NCBI RefSeq assembly: GCF_002531755.2
Contig: NZ_CP035001.1
Location: forward strand, 372,001-436,000
Source of the DNA: Rhizobium acidisoli
Lineage (GTDB): Bacteria; Pseudomonadota; Alphaproteobacteria; Rhizobiales; Rhizobiaceae
DNA: 64,000 nt
Direction of reading: 5' to 3'
The notes under the pieces are model-generated. The model was not told the origin of the DNA, did not search any database, and saw only the letters and a list, made by a program, of their open reading frames with translations. Shown here one piece after another: positions 9,102-17,635 of the stretch. The position numbers and the translations under genes were made by a program. Within the stretch, counting starts at the first letter, position 1. Each line of letters starts with the position of its first letter.

Positions 9102-9165
9102 CTATTTAAGCAAGCGCGGCTTTATTTAAATAAGGAGAAAGCTAAGGTAGGCGCTCTTAAATAAG
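9102..9165. promoter_or_regulatory. AT-rich repeated operator candidate upstream of the fic-like gene
   Basis: A perfect 12-bp palindrome TTATTTAAATAA (9122-9133) is flanked by related half sites CTATTTAAG (9102-9110) and CTTAAATAAG (9156-9165). They stand out against the GC-rich surroundings and lie 24-87 bp upstream of the Fic start. The Fic protein carries a winged helix, so autoregulation is a reasonable inference. AT-rich promoter elements are the alternative. Confidence 0.5.
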
Positions 9166-9254
9166 CCTCACCACGTTCGACCGCCTTGACGGGATCTGAA
9201 CTGGCGAAGGCTTGCAATCGATCCGGGGTTAAATGGACAGGCAGCGCGCCACAT

Positions 9255-9899
9255 TCAGCGTTCAAACCGGTCCAGCATTTTTCTCAACTGCGCGTTTTGC
9301 AGCTTCAGCTTCCTGGCGAACTGATCCCTCAGCACCTTGATCTCGTCATCGAGGCCTATCTCGTTTGCAGTATGGATAAACTGTCGTTCGTTCGCTATCG
9401 CCATCGCTTCCTTGCCGCGGCTCCTTTGCTTGCGCGGTGCGACCTCGACAGTTCGCTTGATCCCAGGGGTATCATGTGCAGCGGTGACGTCGATACCAAT
9501 ACCACCGGATATAGCCGGATTAGCGACCTCCACCATTTTGGCGACTTCGCCGTCCACGGTGTCGCGGACATCGTTTTCGGCCTCTTCGGAATGCACAGGC
9601 ACTGCGGAGATTGCAGCGGCATGATCGTGACGAGGTAGCTCCTCACTTGCCGGTCGAGCGGCACGAATCAAGCTCTCCTCGTCAAGCGTTTCAGTCGGAG
9701 CGGCAATAGCCAACGCGTCCGGCGATGCGGACGAATGTCGCGAACTGTTCGAAGTCGCTATTGCCGCCAAGTCGCGGACCTTCCCCTCTCGGGGAAACGC
9801 GTCAGGCTGCTCGTGCAGACACGAAGGTTCGCTTGCGATGCCGTGCTCTGCGGCAGACAGATATTCGCTGAGCGGTTTGGCGATCACCAGAGGGGTCAT
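9255..9899 (-). pseudogene. SyrB-like protein, 5' end replaced by transposon sequence
   Basis: The C-terminal half resembles SyrB-type rhizobial regulators: a basic stretch (APRKQRSRGKEAMAI) and a heptad-like end, DDEIKVLRDQFARKLKLQNAQLRKMLDRF, comparable to the LAEKLRAENADLRKRL ending of that family. The frame stays open to an ATG at 9899, but its first ~65 residues are the antisense of the ISL3 transposase N-terminus that starts near 9700. The native start has therefore probably been lost and the apparent one is accidental. SyrB proteins are implicated in repressing symbiotic regulators; that role is not shown here. Confidence 0.5.
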
Positions 9900-11305
9900 T
9901 GCCTGCTTGCGGGATAAAACACTAGGTCAGATAGATGGCGTCTCCCTGGAAATTTCTCGCCCGGCTGATCTCGCGGGGACGCGGACATAAGAGAGAAAAC
10001 GGCTCGACCGAGAAGATTACGTTGTCTTGCTTCCCTATGCCAGACGAACCGGACGCCTCGAGCATCTCGTCCACCATTTAGGGCTTGCGCTTGGCGGAAG
10101 ACCGGCGGCGCGTTTTGCCCAACGGCTGATGCTTCCCGTAAGCAACGATACCTTGCTCCGCGTTATCCGCAGGCAAGGACTTCCGCCGTCGACCGCGCCC
10201 TCGGTGATCGGCATCGACGACTGGGCATGGCGGCGCAACCATCGCTACGGCACGATCGTGTGCGACCTGGAACGTCGGCGGCCGGTCAGTCTACTGCCGG
10301 ACCGGGAGCCGGCGACGGCAGAGGCCTGGCTGCGGCAGAATGCCCAAATCCAGATCATTGCTCGCGACCGCGGTGGCGCTTACGGGCTGGCGGCTGCAAA
10401 GGCGTTGCCTGATGCGGTGCAGGTAGCTGATCGATGGCATCTGATGGAGAATGCCAGCCGTGCGTTCCTGGACGCCGTCCGCAAGTCGATGCGGCAAATC
10501 CGCAAGACGCTCGGCGCAACGCGTATCAATCCGAAGCTGCTGACCGCGGCCGAACGCCTCTCCGACGCGAACAAGCCAACGCGGCCATCATGGCGCTAGC
10601 AAAGGACGGCATGACGATCAAGGAAATCGTGCGTCGCACCGGGCATAGCCGCGGCTTGGTCCGCCAGGTGCTCAGAGGGCAACGAAACGATGTTTTTCGG
10701 TCCCGAGAAAGTTCGTTGGAAATGTATCTGGAATGGCTCGACGCACAATGGGCTGTCGGTAAGCGGAACGGCACTGAGCTATGGCGGCGTTTGAAAACAC
10801 AGGGCTTTCGGGGTTCGCGCCGGGTCGTGAGTGAATGGGCCACAAGGCGGAAGCGGGCCGACAAGGCCGATGCGGAATCGTTGACCCGCGTTCCATCCGC
10901 CCGCACGATTGCCCGCCTTCTCACAACCAACAGAGACAACCTGACGAAATCCGAGACCGTCACCATCGCGGCCATCGAAAGCGGCGTCCCGTTGCTCATT
11001 GCGGCTCGCGATATCATTACCGACTTCCATCTGATGATCCGGCGCAAAGCGGAAAACCAACTCACGTCTTGGATCGACCGCGCCCGCGACAGTCTGGTTT
11101 CCTCCTTTGGCAATGGCGTGGTGAAAGACATTCAGGCTGTCCGGGCAGCTATCGTCTCACCCTGGTCCAATGGACAAACCGAAGGGCAGATCACCAAGCT
11201 CAAGCTGGTGAAACGCCAAATGTACGGACGCGGAAAGCTTGATCTTCTTCAAGCCCGGCTGATCGGTGCGACATGAGAGAATCGCACCAAATCTGCGTCA
11301 GAGCC
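9700..11305 (+). mobile_element. ISL3-family insertion sequence remnant
   Basis: Three pieces on the plus strand make one ISL3 transposase. An N-terminal zinc-binding segment lies at ~9705-9876 (RSRYCRQVADLPLSGKRVRL). The central part at 10021-10570 includes LPYARRTGRLEHLVHHLGLA and IGIDDWAWRRNHRYGTIV. The C-terminal part runs to 11276 (VSPWSNGQTEGQITKLKLVKR). A ~145-bp segment separates the first two, a frameshift near 10555 separates the last two, and a one-base slip disturbs the CxxC region near 9725. The right end is at 11283-11305, reading GGCTCTGACGCAGATTTGG inward, and recurs at 30022. The left end is missing. The element is inactive. Confidence 0.85.
9877..10020. other. ~145-bp insertion inside the ISL3 transposase
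   Basis: The transposase reading passes from IFAERFGD, ending near 9876, to VVLLPYARRTGRLE, starting near 10021. In related transposases these motifs are nearly adjacent, so the intervening 144 bases are extra. No open frame, clear inverted ends or recognised family was seen in them. It could be a small non-autonomous element or rearrangement debris. Confidence 0.5.
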
Positions 11306-11360
11306 AAAATTGGACGCCGATTACCCCGCCAAGGGGGTCAAATTTGCACGCCGAAACACA
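11304..11360. repeat. Repeated motif resembling IS21-type terminal repeats
   Basis: Just after the ISL3 end, CAAAATTGGACGCCGATTAC is followed about 30 bases later by CAAATTTGCACGCCGAAACAC; the shared core is CAAA(A/T)TT(G)nACGCCGA. Such spaced repeats are typical of the multiple transposase sites at IS21-family ends. No istA or istB sequence is nearby, so this is at most a terminal scrap. Confidence 0.35.
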
Positions 11361-11724
11361 GCGCTGTGCCTTACTGACGCCGAAGCGCACCGAGGTCACG
11401 AGCTCGTTAACGCTTGCCTCGAAACGATCGAGATCAGGATTGTCATAGGTTTTCTGAATCGCCGGCTAAAGACTCCGGCAACCTGTCGACAATGACAACC
11501 GCCTATTCGAAAAGCTTTGCCTGGAAGGTTTTCAATGCGGTTTGAGCTAGCGTACGATCGAGGCCAAGCGGGAGAACTTTCGAGCAGCCTTTCTCGGCTT
11601 CGATTTCACCCACATCGTGCGATTTCGATTTACGGATGCCAACATCGAACGGCTCGTGCAGGACCCTGGCAAGGCGCCACCAGATCGTGCCGTCGTCAAC
11701 AACGCGCGGGGTGCTGGAGAACTA

Positions 11725-12583
11725 GGGCGCAGTGACGATTTAACTATTTGAGCCAGATTGCGATAGCGGCGAGTTTGACGAAGCCCATGAAGTTGGCGAG
11801 GAGCTTGTCGTATCTGGTTGCGACGCGTCGAAACTGCTTGAGCTTGTTGAAGAAGCGTTCGATCTTGTTGCGCTCCTTGTAGAGATCGGCGTCGTAGGGG
11901 CGCAGGACTTTCCGGTTACGCTTGGGTGGGATGACGACGTCAATTCCGGCCTCATCGATCCTGTCGATGAGATGATCTGCGTCATATCCCTTGTCAGCGA
12001 TGGTGGCCTTGGCGTCGAAACCCTCGACGAGAGCATGGGCAAAGGCGATGTCGTTGCGCTGCCCCGGGCTGGCGATCAAACGGACTGGAAGGCCGAGCGC
12101 CTCGGTGGCGGCGTGGATTTTGGTGCTCAGCCCGCCCCGAGACCGACCCAGGCCCTGGGCATCTGCCCCCCTTTGACCTTACGAGCGCCCGCCGCATGCT
12201 GATGCGCCCGCACGACGGTACTGTCGATCATCAGCCATTCGAGGTCGGCTTCGCGGGCCAAAACCGAAAGCATCTCGTCAAGGACGCCAATTTCGATCCA
12301 ACGGTAATAACGTCGTTTCACCGAGCGGTAATCGCCGAGCCGTTCCGGCAGGTCACGCCAGCGACCACCGGAGCGGGCCATCCACAACCGCGCCTCCAGG
12401 AACAGCCGGTTGTTCGTGCGCGGACCGCGCTTGCCTTTCGTGCCGCCTGGCACAAATCTTTTGATCCGTTCCCACTGATCATCCCGAAGCGCATCGCAAT
12501 CCATGGCCAATCTCCAAAAATTAGCCTTGAATCTGATTTGCTCCGCCCCGGGAATCCTAAATCGTTAAATCGTCACCACGCCC
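11725..12583 (-). mobile_element. IS5-family (IS427-group) insertion sequence, copy 2
   Basis: This 859-bp copy is nearly identical to the one at 1182-2039. The differences seen are one extra A near 12519, a Leu-to-Arg change in orfA and a CACGCCC instead of CGCGCCC right tip. TA flanks it at 11723-11724 and 12584-12585. It sits within the tag-like pseudogene. Both transposase frames are open, so it is probably still mobile. The near identity of the copies points to recent transposition. Confidence 0.93.
11744..12510 (-). CDS. IS427-group transposase made by frameshifting, copy 2
   Basis: This is the same two-frame arrangement as copy 1. OrfA (12510-12127) carries the first aspartate in MIDSTVVRAHQH. 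The second frame, ending at 11744, carries ADKGYDAD and the glutamate of ERNKIERFFNKLKQ. The slippery AAAGGGGGGC of the coding strand lies at 12165-12174. One substitution relative to copy 1 changes LFLEALLW to LFLEARLW, outside the catalytic residues. Confidence 0.9.
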
Positions 12584-12778
12584 TAGTGAAAGAGGAAGGA
12601 TCATTGGCCGCCTCTGTCTGGCGCTTCGAGCCGAAAGGGGTCCGAGCTCTCGCCTCCGCAGACGGCGTTGGTGTCGGCCTCCGAGGGGCGTCGACGAATA
12701 CGGTAAACCAGATTCTCGTCCCATCACATCTGGTTCCGGGTCCCATATCGCTCATGTATACCCTCCAAGGCTTGCCGG

Positions 12779-14731
12779 CTAAAGCTCGGACCGCGCGGCG
12801 GTTATGCCTGTCTTGTTCGAGGACCGCCTGGTACGAATCTTGCGCGCGGGCGTCACCAATGATGCTGGTCCATCGGCGAGTGCCTCGCGGGCAGCCGAGG
12901 TCAAGGTGGTGGCAACGAAATCCGGGTCCCGAAGCGCAGGCGGTTGCCTTTCCTTCTCGTTTTCCACCCAAAGGACCGCGCCGACGCGAATAGTTGGGTA
13001 TATGCGCTTGAACCGACGAACAAGTATGGTGGCATGCCTTGCCGAGTCCTCGTTGAGGAAGCAAACTACGATGGCGTTCGATTGTTTCGGAACGAGGCTC
13101 ATGGCACGGCGATTGGGGATGTCAGAATGCCTCGCTGCGACCACCTCGGCGCCCTGTACCTGAAGAATCTGGGCAAGCATCGCAGCCGACGCGTCGTCGA
13201 GCGGGCCCCTGCCTCCGACGCAAAAGACGGTCTTGCCCCGTCCGTCAGGTAGTTCGCTTTCATCCCCATTCCCTTCCTTGGGGGGGCTAGGCCCACCTGC
13301 CGCTTCCGTCTCCTTCTGTTCCTCTTCCTCTTCCTGCTCTTCTTCCTCCGCGATTTCCGCGAGGTTCGAGACCAGTGTAATGGCGGTCCCGAACACCTGT
13401 TCCATCTGCTCCGCAGTCAAGACGCCTCGACGCCTATCCTTCTCCGCGAGTAGAAGGGCGGGAATGGCAACCTTGCCATAGTAATCCTCCAGATAATCCT
13501 CCTCGAGGAATTCCTCAGCGTAATCGGTCGCCTCATCGGGATCGCCGGCAAGAAGCCGCTGGTACAGCCGCTCCTTGGGATCGAGCACCGGGTCACTACC
13601 AAAAACCACCTCGAGGAACTCGAACTGCGGGACATACCGGCCCAACACTGCAAGACACACGGTCAGCGGCGTGGACAGCACAAGACCGACTGGTCCCCAC
13701 AGCCATGCCCAAAAAATCGCCGCGACGATGATTGCCAGCGGAGAGAGGCCGGTACGAGAACCATAAAGCCAGGGCTCGATGACGTTGTTGCTGGTCAATT
13801 CCAGCACGAGGAAGATGGCCCCAACCCAGAGAACAAGGCTCCAGCCAGGGTCAACTGCAAAGGCCAGGAACAGCGGCAGAACCGTCGCGATTACAGGCCC
13901 GATATAAGGGACAAATCGAAGGACGATGGCTAGCATCCCCCAGAGCGCTGGATTTGGAATGCCAACCGCCCATAGTCCGAGCGCCAATGGGACGCCGTAG
14001 GCGCAGTTCACCACCAGCTGCATAAGAAGATACCGCGCGACGCGGCTACCTGCCTCCTGGATGGCTTCTGTTGTGCGATGCAGATCGCCATAGCCAACGA
14101 GCCGGATAAAGCGATCGCGAAGCTCTTCCCGCTCTAAAAGCATGAATATTACGACGACGATGATCAAGCCCAATGAGGCGATGGGGCCGAGCAGCGGACC
14201 AATCAGGCTAGTCAGCGTTTCAATTGGTCTACTCGGCGCGAATATCTCAACGAGCACAGGCTCCCTTGGTCTTGATGCGGTACCGGGAGCAACTGGGCGC
14301 TCGTCGGCGTTACTGAGCTCACGACCGACGCTCTCAATGACGGACGTCAGGCGCCGCACAATACCGCTGTCCGTTCCACTTTCCTGCAGAGTTCGAATTT
14401 TTGCAATGATGTTGCCCTGGTAGGCCGGAAGGTTCTGGGCCACTTCGGCAACGTGTCCTGCTACGACAAGCCCGAACAGGACGAGGACAAGAAAAGCGAT
14501 CACGACAGTGATTATTACCGCCGAAATACGGGGCAGGCCAAGCTTTCGAAGGCGAGAGGAAATGGGAGCCAATGCGAATGTCAACAGGACTGCGATTGCT
14601 AGAGGAAGAAGTACTTCCTTGCCGAAATACAGAATAGCAATAACAGCGAATACACTCACGAAGGCAGGCATGCGTGAAGGGGAGGATGGCGAGGTCGAAT
14701 AGACGCGACGGGGGCCGAGGTCATTTTCCAA
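12779..14731 (-). CDS. AI-2E-family transporter with a C-terminal soluble domain
   Basis: The N-terminal ~370 residues are an AI-2E/PerM-type membrane protein. There are paired helices at the start (VSVFAVIAILYFGKEVLLPLAIAVLLTFALAP), a periplasmic stretch, then the conserved helices containing PNPALWGMLAIVLRFVPYIGP and NNVIEPWLYGSRTGLSPLAIIVA. About 250 further residues follow: an acidic low-complexity run (EEEEQEEEEEQKETE) and a Rossmann-like segment (KTVFCVGGRGPLDDASAAMLAQILQVQGAEVV). I chose TTG 14731 because GGAGG lies 5 bases upstream; an upstream ATG at 14827 would translate a solo IS end. Family members export signals or act as ion antiporters; the substrate is unknown. Confidence 0.8.
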   Translation of the reverse strand: MENDLGPRRVYSTSPSSPSRMPAFVSVFAVIAILYFGKEVLLPLAIAVLLTFALAPISSRLRKLGLPRISAVIITVVIAFLVLVLFGLVVAGHVAEVAQNLPAYQGNIIAKIRTLQESGTDSGIVRRLTSVIESVGRELSNADERPVAPGTASRPREPVLVEIFAPSRPIETLTSLIGPLLGPIASLGLIIVVVIFMLLEREELRDRFIRLVGYGDLHRTTEAIQEAGSRVARYLLMQLVVNCAYGVPLALGLWAVGIPNPALWGMLAIVLRFVPYIGPVIATVLPLFLAFAVDPGWSLVLWVGAIFLVLELTSNNVIEPWLYGSRTGLSPLAIIVAAIFWAWLWGPVGLVLSTPLTVCLAVLGRYVPQFEFLEVVFGSDPVLDPKERLYQRLLAGDPDEATDYAEEFLEEDYLEDYYGKVAIPALLLAEKDRRRGVLTAEQMEQVFGTAITLVSNLAEIAEEEEQEEEEEQKETEAAGGPSPPKEGNGDESELPDGRGKTVFCVGGRGPLDDASAAMLAQILQVQGAEVVAARHSDIPNRRAMSLVPKQSNAIVVCFLNEDSARHATILVRRFKRIYPTIRVGAVLWVENEKERQPPALRDPDFVATTLTSAAREALADGPASLVTPARKIRTRRSSNKTGITAARSEL

Positions 14732-14803
14732 TTCCGCCTCCGTGATCTTTGGCGTTGCTCGAAGACATCGATGTGTCGGTCGCTCTCGCCAAGTCTTTGC
14801 AAT

Positions 14804-14815
14804 TAGGGCGCAGTG
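14804..14815. repeat. Solo IS427-type end
   Basis: TAGGGCGCAGTG matches the outer tip of both IS427-group copies plus the TA target, then diverges (TGACC in place of ACGAT). It lies just upstream of the chosen start of the AI-2E-family gene. It may be a footprint left by a lost element. Confidence 0.45.
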
Positions 14816-14911
14816 TGACCTCGGCAATGGTTGTGACGTACCTCACTTGACGATCTCTATGGCATCGCGTGCGGGAGGTGACCGCACGGGCAAAGAGACT
14901 GCCTGCAAATG

Positions 14912-15300
14912 GGCTCCGTTGCAAAAATCCCATTGACGTTTGAAAGAGCGCCGAGGATTTTCTGCGAGATTTTTGGTAAGCGATTTCAAGTGGCGCCATT
15001 TTCAGGGTGATGTGATTTTGTGGGCAGTGCGGTGGTATTGCCGCTGCGCTACCGCAATCTGATGGGCGAATGGGGCGTGATTGTCGATCATTCGCCAATC
15101 TATCGCTGGGCCCAGAAATACGCGCCAGAGATTGAAAAGGGGCTGCGTTGGCACTGGCGACGGCCACAGGCAACAAGCTGGCGGGTCGATGCGACCTATG
15201 TGAAGGTTCGTGGCGTACCTTTACCGGGCCGTCGGCGAATTCGGCAACACGATTGATTCTATCTGTCTCAGACGCGCAATGCCAAGGCGGCGAGTCGGTC
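14912..15300 (+). mobile_element. IS6-family insertion sequence remnant
   Basis: The segment begins with GGCTCCGTTGCAAA, the characteristic IS6/IS26-type terminal repeat. A degraded transposase follows: FKWRHFQGDVILWAVRWYCRY, GVIVDHSPIYRWAQKYAPE and SWRVDATYVKVRG (the first catalytic aspartate region), then YLYRAVGEFGNTID and YLSQTRNAKAA in shifted frames. At least three frameshifts are present, and the C-terminal half with the right end is missing. It is inactive and abuts the 3' end of the PAS kinase. Confidence 0.82.
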
Positions 15301-15334
15301 CCACCGTTGTCGCGCAAATCCTCTGCGGCCGCTG

Positions 15335-16540
15335 TTAGACCGGCATACGGAACAGGAAGGCGGTCTGCTTTGTGTCGGAGTGCACCTCCAAACGACCGCC
15401 ATGGCTTCGAGCAATCTCACTGCAGATAAAAAGACCGAGGCCAAGCCCCTGCTTTTCCGCAGAACCTGTGGCTCGGAAGAAGGGCTCGAACAGGTGGTCC
15501 CTCACATGTCGGGGAATTGGATCGCCCTCATTCGCAACCGTAATGATGATTTCGTTCGGGCCTGGAGCCGCAACGACCGTGACCGGGAGCCCCGGCGCCC
15601 CGTGTGTCAGCGCGTTACCGATCAGGTTGGATACCAGCTGAGCCACCCGGCCGCCGTCGCAAGCTACCTGGTCCGGAATATCCAGTGAACTCTGGATGTC
15701 CCGCTCCGGATTTGCGGTCTGTAATTCCTGGACAACATGCTCAAGTACGACGCGCAAGTCGGTTGGCTTAGGGTCGACTGCAATGCCCTGACCAGCTCGA
15801 CAGCGCGCAAGATCGAGCATGTCCTCGATCAGGCTGGACATGCGCTCTGTACTTTGGTTCATCATCGTCAGAACGCGCCGGCCCTTGTCGGACTGAGGCT
15901 CCCGCGACAGAATGTTTAGCCCCCCGGCGATGGAAGCCAGCGGATTGCGCAGGTCATGCCCCAGGATCGCGACAAACTGCTCCCTTAAGTGCGCCACCTC
16001 CTTTTCCGCAAGCAGCCCTTGCTCAAGTTTGAGCCGCTCGGCAATACCTGCATCGATACGCTCTTCCAGAGTTCGGTTCAGTTCCTCGAGCTCTCGGCGG
16101 GCTCGATCGGCGGCGTTCCTTGCATCCACCAGGTCGCGCTCGTATCTGCGTCGATCCACCGCCTGGAACAGGGTTATACGGGTGAACTGAACACCTCCGT
16201 CGTTCGAGCGGCGTTCGGCTGCATTCGCCAAAACGGGGAGCTTTTGTCCATCCGGACCGACAAGATCCAGAGCGACTTCATTGAAGTGTCCCTGCATTCG
16301 CAACAGCGGCGCAAAATGGGTTTCGTAGAAAATCTTCCCTGGAACACTGAGTAGATCGTAAAATCGCTTGCCGAGGAGGTCGAAGCTCTGCACGCCAAGC
16401 CATCCGGCAAGCGTGCGGTTAGCCTTGACAATCACGCCATCGGCTGCGAGCGACAGGTAACCACAGGGGGCGTTCTCATAGAGATCGTCCAGATCCTCCA
16501 CGATTCCCTCCAGCCCTGCTTGAGGTTCCGCTTTACACAA
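15335..16540 (-). CDS. PAS-domain sensor histidine kinase
   Basis: The 401-residue protein has an N-terminal PAS domain (~18-130, NAPCGYLSLAADGVIVKANRTLAGWLG), a coiled coil (~130-185), a HisKA domain with the phospho-acceptor in VAILGHDLRNPLASIAGG, and a HATPase domain (NLIGNALTHG; GLGLGLFICSEIARSHGG). No membrane segment is seen, so it should be cytoplasmic. The start, TTG at 16540, overlaps the stop of the upstream RsbQ-like gene by 8 bases, so the two were translated as a pair. The hydrolase probably supplied or sensed the ligand of this PAS domain, as RsbQ does for RsbP in Bacillus. No response regulator is adjacent. Confidence 0.85.
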   Translation of the reverse strand: MCKAEPQAGLEGIVEDLDDLYENAPCGYLSLAADGVIVKANRTLAGWLGVQSFDLLGKRFYDLLSVPGKIFYETHFAPLLRMQGHFNEVALDLVGPDGQKLPVLANAAERRSNDGGVQFTRITLFQAVDRRRYERDLVDARNAADRARRELEELNRTLEERIDAGIAERLKLEQGLLAEKEVAHLREQFVAILGHDLRNPLASIAGGLNILSREPQSDKGRRVLTMMNQSTERMSSLIEDMLDLARCRAGQGIAVDPKPTDLRVVLEHVVQELQTANPERDIQSSLDIPDQVACDGGRVAQLVSNLIGNALTHGAPGLPVTVVAAPGPNEIIITVANEGDPIPRHVRDHLFEPFFRATGSAEKQGLGLGLFICSEIARSHGGRLEVHSDTKQTAFLFRMPV

Positions 16541-17320
16541 AGGCTTTGATCGCTGAAATCACCTGGGCAGGCGCGCTCAGGTTCGGACAATGCCCTGTTG
16601 CATCGATGATGACCATCTCCCCCTGCGGCAAATGATCTCGCACATATTCCCCGACCCCCTGTTGAGCGATGACATCCTGGTGGCATTGTATCACAAGCGC
16701 GCGGGCCTGGCAGCGTGAAAGGTCCCCTCTGTTGTCGGACAGAAAGGTGACGCGTGCGAATGCCTTGGCGATGTCGGGATCCGTCCGGCAGAAGCTGTTC
16801 ACCAGCTCTTCGCTCAGTTCCGGACGATCAGGATTGCCCATGATAACCGGCCCCATGGCGGCGGACCATCCCATGTGATTATCGTCCAGGAATTCCAGCA
16901 ATTCCTCGATCTGCTCCCGGGTAAACCCACCCTCGTAACCTTCGTCGTTAATGTAGCGGGGCGACGGACCAATCAGGACAAGCTCGCTGAACAGATCAGG
17001 TGCGTCACTTGCAGCGAGAATGCCGATCATGGCGCTCACGGAGTGGCCGACAAATACGCCACCTATGATATCCAGGGCCTGCCCTATCTCGACGACATCA
17101 GCCGCGTAACCCGCAGGCTGGAGTACTTGGCATGCTCATAGGCGCTGAGGTCGGACTTGCCGCAGCCGACATGGTCGAAGAGGACGACCTTATAATCCTG
17201 TTCAAAGGCCGGCGTGACATGCCGCCACATGTTCTGGTCGCATCCGAAGCCGTGCGCAAACACCATGGGGCGCCGTCCTTCGCCCCGCACCGTGACATTG
17301 TTCCTTGCTATAACCGACAG
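16533..17320 (-). pseudogene. RsbQ-like alpha/beta hydrolase, frameshifted
   Basis: Two frames join into a hydrolase of about 262 residues. The first holds VIARNNVTVRGEGRRPMVFAHGFGCDQNMWRHV and VLFDHVGCGKSDLSAY. The second holds the nucleophile GHSVSAMIG, the aspartate region QCHQDVIAQ and the histidine in DATGHCPNLSAP, so the catalytic triad is complete apart from the frame break. The break lies near 17108. The closest family is RsbQ/KAI2/D14-type hydrolases that act with sensor proteins. The start is uncertain: GGAGGA precedes a CTG at 17320, and no ATG fits well. The stop overlaps the kinase start. Confidence 0.78.
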
Positions 17321-17635
17321 GATTCCTCCGACTTTGGTGCGAGAACCCACTGCTCCCCTGGGCTTCCTACCGCCAGGCTGGGTGAACATAGGAACATTGT
17401 GGGCAGCCGTCGAGTACCTTAACCCTAGGCCGAACCCGGTGGTCTGCCGCCAAATCCCCAGCTTGTGGGAAGCACGAATAATTACGCGGTCGCCTTCTAT
17501 GGCGCGTGGAACCAATTCTCCATTGTTGCGTTTGTCGTGGTTAAGCTCAGTGAATCGGGCAAGGGCTAGGGGCGGACGGGGTCCAACTGTAGCTGGCGCT
17601 CTGTTCCGGGCTCACGGTCCGAGGGGATAAGTTGC

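Larger units (their letters stand above)
11473..12790 (+). pseudogene. DNA-3-methyladenine glycosylase I (tag-like), split by an IS
   Basis: The left part (11473-11722) reads PVDNDNRLFEKLCLEGFQ, GLS-stop, then KRENFRAAFLGFDFTHIVRF and IERLVQDPGKAPPDRAVVNNAR, matching Tag. A TAG replaces the tryptophan codon usual after GLS. The right part resumes after the IS at 12586 (VKEEGSLAASVWRFEP) and fades into a diverged GP-x-MY segment near 12750. Tag enzymes excise 3-methyladenine from alkylated DNA. Here the IS427-group copy 2 interrupts the gene, and the nonsense codon is a second lesion. The N-terminal ~20 residues were not found. Confidence 0.75.

Noticed and set aside
12779..14827. Longer AI-2E start at ATG 14827
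   Set aside because: The extra 32 codons run through a solo IS tip, while TTG 14731 has GGAGG at proper distance.
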